Counted from the first letter of the stretch, positions 16,371 to 25,891 are shown. The stretch is 64,000 bases of DNA from Cytobacillus oceanisediminis (GCF_004366035.1 NZ_SOEE01000002.1:62001-126000), one strand, 5' to 3'. Made by a program: numbers and translations. The notes: generated from the letters alone by a model not told the origin.

Positions 16371-17135
16371 ATGAATGAACGTTATCCTGTTTTGGACGGT
16401 GCAGAATCCTTCTACTATGAAGGGAATGAGATCGGGATTCTGATCACACATGGTTTTCTTGGAACTCCCCAGAGCGTCCGGTTTTTGGGGGAGTCATTTG
16501 CCAAGCTTGGCTATACCGTCTTTGCTCCAAGGCTTAGAGGCCACGGCACACATTATAAAGATATGGAAAAAACCTCTCATGAGGATTGGTTTGCTGAAGC
16601 TGAAAAGGGTTATCAATTTCTAAAAGACAGATGCACATCTGTTTATGCTGCAGGTCAATCGATGGGTGGTGCATTGACACTTTGGCTGGCTAATAAATAT
16701 CCTGAAATTGCAGGTATTGTGTTAATAAATGCCGCTCTTCGGGTTCCGTCCTATGAATATTTAAAGGGGAAAACAAATCCCAGGTACATTGATGAAGGTG
16801 CACCTGATATAAAAAAAGAGGATGTAGAGGAAATTACGTACGGGAAGGTTCCGGTCCCCTCCATCTTCGAATTGCAGAAGATCATGGAAAGAACACCAGA
16901 CTTACTTCCATTCATTAAAACACCTGTATTAGGCTTTAAGTCGATAGAAGATCATGTTGTACCTGCAGAGTGTACAGATTTTATTTTGAAGAAGATTGGC
17001 TCAGCTAAAAAGAAAGCTATATCGCTTTATAACTCCTATCATGTGGCATCCATGGATCATGATAAAGAGAAGATTGTTGACATAACTCATCAGTATATTC
17101 AGCAGCATCAAGCAGGCAGCTTGTCCTTAGTGTAA
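16371..17135 (+). CDS. Carboxylesterase, Est30/YvaK type
   Basis: A 254-aa alpha/beta hydrolase with the triad Ser97 (GQSMGG), Asp194 (IEDHVVP) and His224 (SYHVASMDHD), the same positions as in Geobacillus Est30. The ATG at 16371 follows GAGGGAGGAA. In Bacillus such esterases hydrolyse short acyl esters and often sit near secG-rnr; those genes are absent here. A terminator overlaps its 3' end. Family assignment is firm, the physiological substrate is not known. Confidence 0.9.
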   Translation: MNERYPVLDGAESFYYEGNEIGILITHGFLGTPQSVRFLGESFAKLGYTVFAPRLRGHGTHYKDMEKTSHEDWFAEAEKGYQFLKDRCTSVYAAGQSMGGALTLWLANKYPEIAGIVLINAALRVPSYEYLKGKTNPRYIDEGAPDIKKEDVEEITYGKVPVPSIFELQKIMERTPDLLPFIKTPVLGFKSIEDHVVPAECTDFILKKIGSAKKKAISLYNSYHVASMDHDKEKIVDITHQYIQQHQAGSLSLV

Positions 17136-17151
17136 GGACAGGCTGTTTTTT
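17117..17151 (+). terminator. Terminator overlapping the esterase stop codon
   Basis: CAGCTTGTCCTTA (17117-17129) pairs with TAAGGACAGGCTG (17132-17144), followed by T residues; the stem includes the last codons. Confidence 0.85.
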
Positions 17152-17256
17152 ATGTTATGAAACTTTTTTAACATGATACCGTATAAAAAGAAAAGGGTAT
17201 TCAGCCTGTATTGCAGAATCAGACAGTATACTTTACTTGGGAAGAAGAGGATGGAA

Positions 17257-18873
17257 ATGAAGGCGAGAAGCAAATGGCTCCGCATGTACAAAATAATATC
17301 TTTGGCACTTTTCATTATATTTCAAATTTACTGGTATAAATGGACCCGCAAATCAGAAGCAGAATGGGGCAATTTATGGTCTGGCATCGGGAAAAGACTC
17401 CGGACAACACTTTTTGAATTGGAAGGACTCCTGATTAAGATTGGTCAGTTCATCAGTATTCGTTCTGATTTGCTTCCAAATGCTTTCATCAAGGAGCTGC
17501 AAGACCTGACCGATAAGGTACCGCCATCGGAATGGCGTGAAATCAAGAGGATTTTAAACGAAGAGTGGGGCAGCGAGGTCTCTAAAAAGGTGGTAGCGAT
17601 TGAAAAAGAAGCCATAGCATCAGCTTCGATTGGAGAGGTATATAAAGGCGCTCTGGAGGACGGCTCAATTGTCGCTATTAAAGTGCAGCGTCCAGATATT
17701 CAATCAATCGTACATACAGACTTCCGGACCCTAAGGATTCTTGTCTGGTTTGCGGATCGGTTTGTCCCTATTCCTAAGGGATTCATTAATTTAAAAGTCC
17801 TATTTCAGGAGTTAAAGCAAGTTATTGAGCGGGAGCTTGACTTTACAAAGGAAAAGAATACCCTGCTTTATTTTAAGGAGCGATTTAAAGATAGTGAGAT
17901 GGTTAAAATTCCGGGCGTGCATCAGGAGCTTTGCACCTCAAAAGTGCTTGTCATGGAATGGGTGGAGGGAACAAGGCTAAATGATTCAGCAGCGATTGAA
18001 AAGCTTGAGATATCCCGTCAGGATCTGGCACGCCGTTTGATGAAGATCTTCCTGCCGCAATGGCTGGAACCTGGGATGTTTCATGCGGATCCTCATCCAG
18101 GAAATGTGCTGTTTACAAGGGAGGGGCGGATTATTCTTCTCGATTTCGGCATGGCCGGTGAAATTTCAAAAAAAGATGCAGTCTCTTTTCAGAATTTAAT
18201 TGAATCCATTCTGGCTAAAAACTACAGTAAAGCAGTCGAATGTCTGTCACAGCTGGGATTTTTGCTGCCGGAAGCTAATGCTGGAACAATGGAGAAGCTG
18301 CTGTCAGAATGGATGGGATTTGACCTTTCTCAGGTAAAGGATATGGATTTAGTGGCTCTTAAGCTTGAACTAAATGATCTGATCGCTGCTCTTCCGATCC
18401 AGGTGCCAACCCGCTTTGTTTTTCTGGGCAGGTCATTTATGACAATAGAAGGGATTGTTCGCCATCTGGCACCAGAAGATGATCTTATTGACCTTGGCAA
18501 ACCAGTTTTTACAGAGTGGCTAAGCTCTCAGGGGAATAAATGGTCATTTATTTGGAGCATTATTCAATCCCAGCCGCTCTTTAAAATTTTTCATTCAGCA
18601 GCGGAATTCCTGGAAACACCGCGTAAATTGGAAAAAATGAAAGAGGCAGGGCAAAGAAGGGAGTTTCAGTTTACGATCTATGAAAATCGGAAAAAGCAGC
18701 TTTTTCAGTTATTCATGCTAGGTTTAACTGGGTCAGGCTTTGGCATTTATTTAGAAGAAATGCTGATCATGCAGTTATCCGCAGGCATCGCAGCCATTGC
18801 GCTTGCAGGGTTTGGAGTGAACAGCTGGAGACTGGGAAAATGGCTGAAATATATGCCGGAGAAACGGAGATAA
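17257..18873 (+). CDS. ABC1/UbiB (AarF) family atypical kinase
   Basis: A 538-aa protein of the ADCK/UbiB family. Visible are the diagnostic KIGQFISIRSDLLP (KxGQ) motif, the Ala-rich loop ASASIGEVYKG, the ATP Lys in VAIKVQRP, the catalytic loop HADPHPGNVLF and the metal motif LLDFGMAGE. A hydrophobic N-terminal segment (about 9-25) and two C-terminal ones anchor it in the membrane. The start is uncertain: 17257 has GAGG 6 bp upstream; 17251 and 17173 are in frame. The family influences isoprenoid-quinone or lipid metabolism; menaquinone-related work is likely here but not shown. Confidence 0.88.
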   Translation: MKARSKWLRMYKIISLALFIIFQIYWYKWTRKSEAEWGNLWSGIGKRLRTTLFELEGLLIKIGQFISIRSDLLPNAFIKELQDLTDKVPPSEWREIKRILNEEWGSEVSKKVVAIEKEAIASASIGEVYKGALEDGSIVAIKVQRPDIQSIVHTDFRTLRILVWFADRFVPIPKGFINLKVLFQELKQVIERELDFTKEKNTLLYFKERFKDSEMVKIPGVHQELCTSKVLVMEWVEGTRLNDSAAIEKLEISRQDLARRLMKIFLPQWLEPGMFHADPHPGNVLFTREGRIILLDFGMAGEISKKDAVSFQNLIESILAKNYSKAVECLSQLGFLLPEANAGTMEKLLSEWMGFDLSQVKDMDLVALKLELNDLIAALPIQVPTRFVFLGRSFMTIEGIVRHLAPEDDLIDLGKPVFTEWLSSQGNKWSFIWSIIQSQPLFKIFHSAAEFLETPRKLEKMKEAGQRREFQFTIYENRKKQLFQLFMLGLTGSGFGIYLEEMLIMQLSAGIAAIALAGFGVNSWRLGKWLKYMPEKRR

Positions 18874-18875
18874 TC

Positions 18876-18905
18876 AAAAGAGCCGATTTTTGGCTCTTTT
18901 TCATT
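18876..18905 (+). terminator. Terminator of the ABC1 kinase gene
   Basis: AAAAGAGCC (18876-18884) and GGCTCTTTT (18892-18900) form the stem, with a T-rich tail. Confidence 0.88.
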
Positions 18906-18984
18906 ATTTTGATATATAACCAGCCAGTTTATGATAAAATAATTAGTTAGGTAAACAATTATTCGGAAAAGGAGAGTACTCAGT

Positions 18985-19947
18985 GTGCTAATTCAAATCA
19001 ATAAACAGCTGGAGAAAATGATGCCATTGATTACTCCAATAAGCGTGGTTCTAGGTGTTATGCTCGCTGGTTATATCAAGGACCTTGCCTTTATCATCCC
19101 TTGGGTTTTTGCGTTTATGACGTTTTCAGGCAGTCTGAACTCCAGCTTTAGCAGTTTAAAAGAAATCGTTCATCATCCAAAGCCGCTTTTCCTCATTTTG
19201 TTTTTGCTTCATATTTTGATGCCTCTCTTTGCATGGAGCACCGGTAAACTTGCGTTCGGTGATGATTCATTAACCATTACCGGGCTGGTATTGGCTATGG
19301 CCATTCCCACCGGCATATCGAGCTTCATCTGGGTTTCCATTTATCGCGGCAATATTCCGCTGACATTGTCCATCATTCTGGTTGATACCTTTCTGTCACC
19401 ATTTATTGTACCGCTGACATTGTCGGTATTTTTCCAGAAGTCTGTACAGATCGATGCTGTGCCGATGATGGCTGGATTATTTGGCATGATTGTTCTGCCT
19501 TCTTTTCTTGGCATGCTTTTCAATCAATTTGCAGAAAAAAGCGCTGCAGCCTTAAGCAGCCGTCTCTCTCCTTTTTCTAAGCTTGGAATGGCCATTGTGG
19601 TTATGCTGAATGGAGCTGTCGTCGCCCCGTATCTGAAGGAGGTAAATCTTAAATTGGTCCTCATCGGGCTTGCTGTATTTTGTGTGGCGTTTATGGGCTA
19701 TCTTATCTCTTTCATCATCGCCAATTTACTGAAATACGATCAGGGCACGACTGTGGCTGTTACGTTTAATGGCGGGATGAGGAATATCAGCGTAGGCTCT
19801 GTCCTGGCAGTCACATACTTTCCCGCTCCTGTTGCTGTTCCTGTAGTCATCGGCATGCTCTTTCAGCAGGTATTGGCATCCCTGTATGGGATTATAATGA
19901 AGCGTCATTTCAGCAGGAAGGTTCTTCAGGAAGGTCATACTGTGTAG
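18985..19947 (+). CDS. BASS-family (bile acid:sodium symporter-like) transporter
   Basis: A 320-aa protein with about ten membrane segments. The region FNGGMRNISVGSVLAVTYFPAPVAVPVV near residues 253-280 resembles the crossover helix region of bile acid/sodium symporter relatives. The start is a GTG at 18985, 8 bp after AAAAGGAGAG. Bacterial members carry pantoate, other organic acids or unknown anions with sodium. It has its own terminator and no functional neighbours. Confidence 0.82.
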   Translation: MLIQINKQLEKMMPLITPISVVLGVMLAGYIKDLAFIIPWVFAFMTFSGSLNSSFSSLKEIVHHPKPLFLILFLLHILMPLFAWSTGKLAFGDDSLTITGLVLAMAIPTGISSFIWVSIYRGNIPLTLSIILVDTFLSPFIVPLTLSVFFQKSVQIDAVPMMAGLFGMIVLPSFLGMLFNQFAEKSAAALSSRLSPFSKLGMAIVVMLNGAVVAPYLKEVNLKLVLIGLAVFCVAFMGYLISFIIANLLKYDQGTTVAVTFNGGMRNISVGSVLAVTYFPAPVAVPVVIGMLFQQVLASLYGIIMKRHFSRKVLQEGHTV

Positions 19948-19952
19948 GGTTT

Positions 19953-19980
19953 AAGCTCCTGTTTCAGGAGCTTTTTGTTT
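19953..19980 (+). terminator. Terminator of the BASS transporter gene
   Basis: AAGCTCCTG (19953-19961), loop TTT, CAGGAGCTT (19965-19973), then T residues. Confidence 0.9.
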
Positions 19981-20020
19981 GCCATTAAAGGTGCAATTAA
20001 GTATTTGTCTAAATTAACCT

Positions 20021-20131
20021 TCCGCACATAAAATCTAGCTATCCGCACATAAAAAAGCGTTATGCGCACATAAAAATTTTTATCTGCACATAAAAATTTT
20101 TTTCTATATAAAAGAGGGCCATCCGCATAGA
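20021..20131 (+). repeat. Tandem repeat family A, locus 1 (20-21-bp unit)
   Basis: The unit TCCGCACATAAAA recurs with its CGCACAT core starting at 20023, 20044, 20065 and, as TGCACAT, 20085, followed by a degenerate unit and CGCATAG at 20124. Spacing is 20-21 bp, about two helical turns. The same unit forms a second array at 42215-42303. No reading frame runs through it. It lies between the BASS transporter terminator and the yugI promoter. Confidence 0.85.
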
Positions 20132-20241
20132 AAATGAGTTAATTTACAGGTATAATAAGCAATTAAATATTTAAATTTGAACAAAAAATATGATTTATTC
20201 TTAATTTTAACGGGTAGAATATCGTGAGGATATCGCCGGCG

Positions 20242-20270
20242 TTGAAATTATCTTAAAAAAAAGTTATAAT
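20242..20270 (+). promoter_or_regulatory. Promoter of yugI
   Basis: TTGAAA (20242-20247), 17 bp, TATAAT (20265-20270), with the TTG start codon 36 bp further. Confidence 0.8.
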
Positions 20271-20305
20271 AAGACGTTGTTAACACTACCGAGGGGGAAG
20301 TTTTT

Positions 20306-20758
20306 TTGTCAATCGAAATTGGAAGTAAGGTACAAGGAAAAGTAACAGGTATTACAAATTTCGGAGCTTTCGTCGAGCTGCCAGGCGGTACGACAGGTCT
20401 TGTTCACATTAGTGAGGTAGCTGACAGCTATGTTAAAGATGTGAATGAGCATTTAAAAGTTGGCGATGAGGTAACTGTTAAAGTGCTTAGCGAGAAGGAA
20501 GGCAAAATTGCCCTATCCATCAAAAAAGCGGTGGACAGACCGGAAGGCCAATCTTCTTATTCTCAGCGCCCGCCGCGCCAGGGAAGAGATGATCGCCGCG
20601 GCGGTTCCAGAGATTTCCGTTCTAAAGGAAACTTTAAGCCGAAGGAAAGCTTTGAAGACAAAATGGCAAAATTCTTAAAATCAAGTGAAGAAAATATTTC
20701 TTCATTAAAGCGCAATACTGAAGGTAAGCGGGGCGGCCGAGGCGGACGCCGCGGATAA
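20306..20758 (+). CDS. yugI: S1 RNA-binding protein, YugI (general stress protein 13)
   Basis: A 150-aa protein. An S1 domain fills residues 1-75 (GSKVQGKVTGITNFGAFVELPGG), followed by an Arg/Gly-rich tail ending in KRGGRGGRRG. The family binds ribosomes or RNA in Firmicutes. The start is TTG at 20306 after GAGGGGGAAG. The tail is longer than the B. subtilis homologue's (about 130 aa). Own promoter upstream; no clear terminator directly after it. Confidence 0.92.
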   Translation: MSIEIGSKVQGKVTGITNFGAFVELPGGTTGLVHISEVADSYVKDVNEHLKVGDEVTVKVLSEKEGKIALSIKKAVDRPEGQSSYSQRPPRQGRDDRRGGSRDFRSKGNFKPKESFEDKMAKFLKSSEENISSLKRNTEGKRGGRGGRRG

Positions 20759-20785
20759 GCAGCCCTTTAGATAGAGTGAAACTTC

Positions 20786-20960
20786 AATCAGCGGGTGGTT
20801 TCCCCGCTGATTGTTAAGTGAGGCCCAAAGGAAAAGGAACTCTTCGTCAGCATTAGCTTCGCACGACCAAAAGCGGACTTTTGGGTTACAAAGTCGTCGC
20901 CACAGAACGTGGCGTTCTTAGTCTTTGTTCTGCTTTGGAGCCTATACGGTTAGTTAGACC
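20786..20960. repeat. Structured intergenic element with hairpins
   Basis: The 300-bp gap after yugI holds a strong hairpin AATCAGCGGG/CCCCGCTGATT (20790-20816) without a T-run, then a segment at 20836-20885 that is closely similar to 46398-46444, including a CCAAAAG/CTTTTGG hairpin whose arms differ in sequence but not in pairing. A further perfect stem, GCCAC/GTGGC, lies near 20910. This is probably a dispersed Bacillus-type intergenic repeat; no coding potential is seen. Confidence 0.5.
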
Positions 20961-21028
20961 GCCACTGATCCACCAAAGATTCCTCTGAATCAAAGGTGGG
21001 GGGTCTTACTGTCCCTTAAACTGCGATA

Positions 21029-21058
21029 AAGGCAAGCCGATTACGGCTTGCCTCTTTT
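21029..21058 (-). terminator. Terminator downstream of the RNase J gene, probably bidirectional
   Basis: GGCAAGCC (21031-21038) and GGCTTGCC (21045-21052) flanked by T-rich sequence on both strands. Confidence 0.85.
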
Positions 21059-21061
21059 CGT

Positions 21062-22735
21062 TTAAATTTCAATTATAATCGGCAGGATCATTGGTTTGCG
21101 CTTTGTCTTTTCAAATAAATACTGCCCAAGTGATTTCTTAATGCTCTGCTTGATGACATTCCACTGGCTTTTGTCCTGTTCTGGAAGATCATTGACGGTT
21201 TTCTCCGCAATCCGGTTTATTTCCCTCAGCAGATCCTCGGATTCCCTTGCGTAGACGAAACCACGGGATATCGTATCAGGTCTTGATATCATTTTGCGCT
21301 CACTCTTGCTCATAGTCAGCACGATCACAATCATGCCATCCTCGGACAGCTGCTTTCTGTCGCGGAGCACGATGCTGGCAATATCACCAACACCCACTCC
21401 ATCAACATAAGTATCCCCGGCAGGTACCCGCCTGGTCTGGCGTGCTTTCCCATTCTCAATATCAACAACTTCCCCATTTTTAATGATAAATGTATGCCCG
21501 TTTTCAACACCGATGGATTCAGCAAGCAATTTATGATGATGAAGCATTCTGTATTCACCGTGAATCGGGATAAAATATTTGGGCTTCATCAATGTGAGCA
21601 TAAGCTTTAGATCTTCCTGGTAGCCGTGGCCAGACACATGCATTCCTGTTGAGCTTCCTGAACCGTATATCACGCGGGCTCCCAGCTTGAACAGGTTGTC
21701 AATGATTTTTGAGACATCGCGCTCGTTTCCAGGGATTGGGGATGCTGCTAGAATCACGGTATCCTCAGGATGAATCTCTGCATCCCGATAATTTCCGGCA
21801 GAGAGTCGTGAAAGGGCAGCCATCGGCTCACCCTGGCTGCCGGTACATAGGATGCACACCTTTTCTGGGGCAAGATTCATCGCTTCTCTTGGATTCACAA
21901 TCATTCCCTCGGGAACTGTCAGGTATCCGCGTTCAATCGCTACATTCACGACATTTACCATACTTCGTCCAAGCAGGACCAGCTTTCGATTTGTTTTTAT
22001 CGCAGCGGCCACAACCTGTTGAACACGGCTAACATTGGAAGCGAAAGTTGAGATGATGATCTTGCGTGGTGCTTTCATAAATGCTTCCTCAATGTTTTCC
22101 CCGACAATATGTTCAGTTGGCGAAAAGCCAGTCCGCTCAGCGTTTGTGCTTTCTGAAAGAAGGGCGAGCACTCCACTGCGTCCAATCTCAGCCATCCTAT
22201 GGATATCAGCATGCTCCTGATTTACAGGGGTTAAGTCAAATTTAAAATCTCCCGTATGGACAACATTGCCGCCGGGCGTCTTGAAAACAATTCCAAGACA
22301 GTCAGGTATGCTGTGATTCACCTTGAAAAAGCTAACGCCAATTTCCCCAAAATCAAGGCGGGAGTCAGAATCAATATTTATAAGCTCTGAATCACCAAGC
22401 AGGCGATGCTCCGCTAATTTTAATTCAATCAGGCCAAGAGTAAATCGCGTGGCGTAAACCGGCATATTAATTTTTTTGAGAAGGTAGGCAACCCCGCCAA
22501 TATGATCCTCATGTCCATGAGTTACAATCAGCCCGCGGATTTTATCCCGGTTCTCTTCAAGGTAAGTGATGTCCGGAATGATCAAGTCGATCCCCAATAA
22601 GGTCTCGTCAGGGAATTTCCCTCCAGCATCAATCACGACAATATCGTCATCATATTGGATCACATACATGTTCTTTCCAATTTCATTGATGCCGCCCAGA
22701 GAAAATATGGATAGTTGCTTTCCGTTTGACTCCAT
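21062..22735 (-). CDS. Ribonuclease J (RnjA-type paralogue)
   Basis: A 557-aa beta-CASP metallo-beta-lactamase nuclease. THGHEDHIGG is the zinc-binding motif (near 72-81), HTGDFKFD and the beta-CASP motifs LLSESTNAE, STFASN and SSGTGMHVSGHG-like GSSTGMHVSGHG follow; the C-terminus ends KRKPMILPIIIEI as in RNase J1. RNase J degrades and matures RNA 5'-to-3' and endonucleolytically. The protein is RnjA-like, but the N-terminus and several loops diverge from B. subtilis RnjA, so it may be an additional paralogue. ATG 22735 has AGGAGG 8 bp upstream. Confidence 0.9.
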   Translation of the reverse strand: MESNGKQLSIFSLGGINEIGKNMYVIQYDDDIVVIDAGGKFPDETLLGIDLIIPDITYLEENRDKIRGLIVTHGHEDHIGGVAYLLKKINMPVYATRFTLGLIELKLAEHRLLGDSELINIDSDSRLDFGEIGVSFFKVNHSIPDCLGIVFKTPGGNVVHTGDFKFDLTPVNQEHADIHRMAEIGRSGVLALLSESTNAERTGFSPTEHIVGENIEEAFMKAPRKIIISTFASNVSRVQQVVAAAIKTNRKLVLLGRSMVNVVNVAIERGYLTVPEGMIVNPREAMNLAPEKVCILCTGSQGEPMAALSRLSAGNYRDAEIHPEDTVILAASPIPGNERDVSKIIDNLFKLGARVIYGSGSSTGMHVSGHGYQEDLKLMLTLMKPKYFIPIHGEYRMLHHHKLLAESIGVENGHTFIIKNGEVVDIENGKARQTRRVPAGDTYVDGVGVGDIASIVLRDRKQLSEDGMIVIVLTMSKSERKMISRPDTISRGFVYARESEDLLREINRIAEKTVNDLPEQDKSQWNVIKQSIKKSLGQYLFEKTKRKPMILPIIIEI

Positions 22736-22983
22736 ATGTAAATCCTCCTGCTTTTAGGTTTTTCTTAGCATACCCATTTGGTTGTCTGAAATGTAGAGCA
22801 GTGTAAAAAAATTAGTGCCGAATCGGTGACAAAAGACTTAATATGCCGGGTGAAAGCCAATACCGCTTAAATGGGTCCCAGTATAGAAATTTACCGCGAA
22901 TATTAATGCGTCATTATCCAACGGAAGACCTGAATTAAAAATAAAAACTTCAAACAGGAAAGTAAATTAGGGAAGAACTCCTA

Positions 22984-23013
22984 TTGACGATGATAATCAT
23001 TATCATTTAAAGT
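22984..23013 (+). promoter_or_regulatory. Fur-controlled promoter of the siderophore operon
   Basis: TTGACG (22984-22989), 18 bp, TAAAGT (23008-23013). The spacer is almost entirely the 17-bp palindrome ATGATAATCATTATCAT (22990-23006), a near-perfect Fur box, so Fe-Fur binding would exclude RNA polymerase. Confidence 0.88.
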
Positions 23014-23030
23014 AATCTCGTAATCAATAA

Positions 23031-23045
23031 TGAGAATCATTTTCA
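23031..23045. promoter_or_regulatory. Second Fur box
   Basis: TGAGAATCATTTTCA, one 15-bp Fur palindrome about 40 bp downstream of the first and directly before the ribosome-binding site of the first gene. Confidence 0.8.
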
Positions 23046-23072
23046 ACAATAACAAAGGAGGAACCACTATTT

Positions 23073-24422
23073 ATGAGCATTTTGCAAATAGAAAAAACAA
23101 ATGATTTTTACTTAAAGCAGCAGGAAATGCGCGAATCGAACGCGCGGAGCTATCCAAGGAGGATCCCGATTGCGATTGAGGAGGCAGAAGGTATTTATGT
23201 GAAGGATGCAGACGGAAAAAGGTATATCGATTGCCTTGCGGGTGCTGGAACGCTGGCTCTGGGCCACAATCATCCGGTGGTTACGGAGGCTATTGAGAAG
23301 GTTCTGCATGATAAGCGGCCATTACATACGCTGGATCTAACCACACCTGTAAAAGAAGAATTTGTAAGTGAAGTGTTTAATAGTCTTCCTGAGAAGCTTG
23401 CTGAAAGGGCAAAGATTCAATTCTGCGGCCCAACCGGAGGAGATGCGATCGAAGCGGCAATCAAACTGGTTAAAACGGCAACAGGCAGAAGGAGCATCCT
23501 GTCTTTCCATGGAGGATATCACGGAGCCACACATGGGACAATGGCCCTTTCCGGAAATCTTTCTCCAAAGGAAAAAGTCCAGGGACTTATGCCTGATGTC
23601 CACTTTATGCCCTATCCATATGAGTACCGCTGTCCTTTCGGTGTTGGCGGGGAAGAGACACATAAACTCAGCAGCCGCTATATTGAGAATCTTCTTGATG
23701 ATCCGGAAAGCGGGATACTGCCGCCTGCTGCCATCATTCTTGAAGTGGTTCAGGGTGAAGGCGGTTCAATCCCGGCACCTGTCGAATGGCTAAAAGAAAT
23801 TCGCCGAATTACAAACGAACGGGATATCCCGCTCATTATCGATGAAGTGCAGACTGGGATTGGGAGAACCGGTAAGCTTTTCGCTTTTGAACATGCAGGC
23901 ATTGTCCCTGATGTCGTTGTCCTTTCAAAGGCAATTGGCGGAAGCCTGCCATTATCCGTTGTAATCTATGACCAGGCGCTTGATCAGTGGGCTCCGGGTG
24001 CGCACATTGGAACATTCAGAGGAAATCAGATGGCAATGGCGGCCGGAACAGCCACACTTCGATATATAAAAGAAAATAAATTAGCCGAAAAAGCTGGCGT
24101 TTTGGGCGAGAAATTGATTGCGTCGCTAAAGGAACTGCAGGAGGAATATCCTGAAATTGGGGATGTCCGCGGCAGAGGGTTAATGGTAGGAGCCGAAATT
24201 GTAGATCCTTCCGAGCCTTTCAGCCGAAAAGGAGCATGCAAAGCAGATCCGGGCCTTGCAAGCCGCATTCAAAGAGAGTGCTTCATCCGCGGCTTAATCC
24301 TGGAAGTTGGCGGCAGACATGGCAGTGTCGTCCGCTTTCTTCCGCCGCTTATCATTACAGAAGCACAACTGGACGAAGTCATTAACATTTTTACAGAAGC
24401 TGTAAAGGAAGCAGTGAAATGA
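23073..24422 (+). CDS. rhbA: Diaminobutyrate--2-oxoglutarate aminotransferase (RhbA-like)
   Basis: A 449-aa class III PLP aminotransferase. The cofactor region GGDAIEAAIKLVKTATGR, LIIDEVQTGIGRTG and the Schiff-base Lys in LSKAIGGSLPLS are present. It produces L-2,4-diaminobutyrate from aspartate semialdehyde, the precursor of diaminopropane in rhizobactin 1021 and schizokinen synthesis. It is the first of six genes in the same order as rhbABCDEF, behind two Fur boxes. ATG 23073 follows AAAGGAGGAA; its end overlaps the next gene by 4 bp. Confidence 0.92.
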   Translation: MSILQIEKTNDFYLKQQEMRESNARSYPRRIPIAIEEAEGIYVKDADGKRYIDCLAGAGTLALGHNHPVVTEAIEKVLHDKRPLHTLDLTTPVKEEFVSEVFNSLPEKLAERAKIQFCGPTGGDAIEAAIKLVKTATGRRSILSFHGGYHGATHGTMALSGNLSPKEKVQGLMPDVHFMPYPYEYRCPFGVGGEETHKLSSRYIENLLDDPESGILPPAAIILEVVQGEGGSIPAPVEWLKEIRRITNERDIPLIIDEVQTGIGRTGKLFAFEHAGIVPDVVVLSKAIGGSLPLSVVIYDQALDQWAPGAHIGTFRGNQMAMAAGTATLRYIKENKLAEKAGVLGEKLIASLKELQEEYPEIGDVRGRGLMVGAEIVDPSEPFSRKGACKADPGLASRIQRECFIRGLILEVGGRHGSVVRFLPPLIITEAQLDEVINIFTEAVKEAVK

Positions 24423-25891
24423 ATCAATTTAAGGATTATTTTTTATCTCAACACGCTGAAAGCCAGAACAGCTTTCAGCGGATCCTCTCAGAAACGCAGA
24501 ATTTACTGAGCGAATTTTACCGGCAGCAGCCTAAGGTATTCAATGGCAAAAAGGCAGAAGAGATTGAAAAGGAAATCGCCCTATTAACAAACAGTTCAAT
24601 AAATGGGGAGTCTCCGTCTTTGGTACTTAAAGAAATTATGGAAAAAGTCGTCAGCAACAGCATCCATGTCACGCACCCTGGCAGCATGGCCCATCTGCAT
24701 TGTCCCACCCTGATTCCTGCCATCGCGGCTGAATTGATCATCGCTGTACTGAATCAGTCGATGGATTCGTGGGATCAAAGCACTGCGGCTACCTATCTGG
24801 AAGAAAAATTGGTGAAATGGCTGGCTGAAAAGCTTTTATTAGCCGATAGTGCGGATGGCACTTTCACAAGCGGGGGCACGCAATCCAATTACATGGGATT
24901 GCTGCTCGCTCGGGATCATTTTTGCCAGTCACAGTGGAATTGGGATGTAAAAAAGCTGGGACTGCCTGCTGAAGCACACAAGCTGCGAATTCTTTGTTCA
25001 GAAAAAGCCCATTTTACTGTAAGCAAATCAGCTTCCCAGCTGGGACTCGGTGAACAGGCTGTGGTAAAAATCAAGACTGACGCACACATGAGAATGTGTG
25101 TCTCCACATTAAAAAAAGAGATCCAGCGCCTAAAGTCCAGCGGATATTATCCTATGTGCATCGCAGCCACGTGTGGAACCACCGATTTTGGCAGCATAGA
25201 TGCACTCGGGGAATTAACAGAAGCCGCCAGTGAAAATGGAATGTGGCTGCATGTTGATGCTGCATACGGTGGAGCTCTGGTTCTGAGCAAAAAACATTGT
25301 GGCAAATTGGCTGGAATCAATCTGGCGGACTCAGTGACCATCGACTTTCACAAAATGTTTTATCAGCCGATCAGCTGCGGAGCCTTCTTTGTTAAAAATA
25401 AATCCAGCTTTCAGTATCTGTCTTACCACGCAGATTATTTAAATCCCGAAGAAGAAGACCTCGATCATCTGGTAAATAAATCGGTTCAGACTACCAGGCG
25501 GTTTGATGCGCTTAAACTCTATATGTCACTGCGGATAGTAGGGGAAAGAGACTTTTCCTGCATGATTGACCATACGATTGAGCTGGCAAAACAAACGGCT
25601 CTATGGCTGAAGGAAACGTCTGGGATTGAAGTAATAAATTCCGAGCCGGAATTAAATGCCATTGTGTTCCGGTTTACTGATGAAAAGGATGCTGATGGAC
25701 TTAATCTGCACATATATAAAAAACTCCTTTACAGCGGAGAGGGACTGATCGCTAAAACAAAAATAAATGGTTCTCAGTATTTGAAATTTACACTTTTAAA
25801 CCCGCAGACAACCATGGCGGAAGTGAAATTGGCTGTTGAGTCCCTCAGTCAATCTGCGAAAGAGTACAAACAGAAGGAGGAAGCCCTTTGA
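24419..25891 (+). CDS. rhbB: L-2,4-diaminobutyrate decarboxylase (RhbB-like)
   Basis: A 490-aa group II PLP decarboxylase. HVTHPGSMAHLHCPT and the substrate-domain motif LHVDAAYGGAL are typical, and the PLP Lys is in TIDFHKMFYQPISCG. It converts 2,4-diaminobutyrate to 1,3-diaminopropane, the diamine backbone of schizokinen-type siderophores. Start overlaps the aminotransferase stop, giving coupling. Length is normal. Confidence 0.92.
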   Translation: MNQFKDYFLSQHAESQNSFQRILSETQNLLSEFYRQQPKVFNGKKAEEIEKEIALLTNSSINGESPSLVLKEIMEKVVSNSIHVTHPGSMAHLHCPTLIPAIAAELIIAVLNQSMDSWDQSTAATYLEEKLVKWLAEKLLLADSADGTFTSGGTQSNYMGLLLARDHFCQSQWNWDVKKLGLPAEAHKLRILCSEKAHFTVSKSASQLGLGEQAVVKIKTDAHMRMCVSTLKKEIQRLKSSGYYPMCIAATCGTTDFGSIDALGELTEAASENGMWLHVDAAYGGALVLSKKHCGKLAGINLADSVTIDFHKMFYQPISCGAFFVKNKSSFQYLSYHADYLNPEEEDLDHLVNKSVQTTRRFDALKLYMSLRIVGERDFSCMIDHTIELAKQTALWLKETSGIEVINSEPELNAIVFRFTDEKDADGLNLHIYKKLLYSGEGLIAKTKINGSQYLKFTLLNPQTTMAEVKLAVESLSQSAKEYKQKEEAL

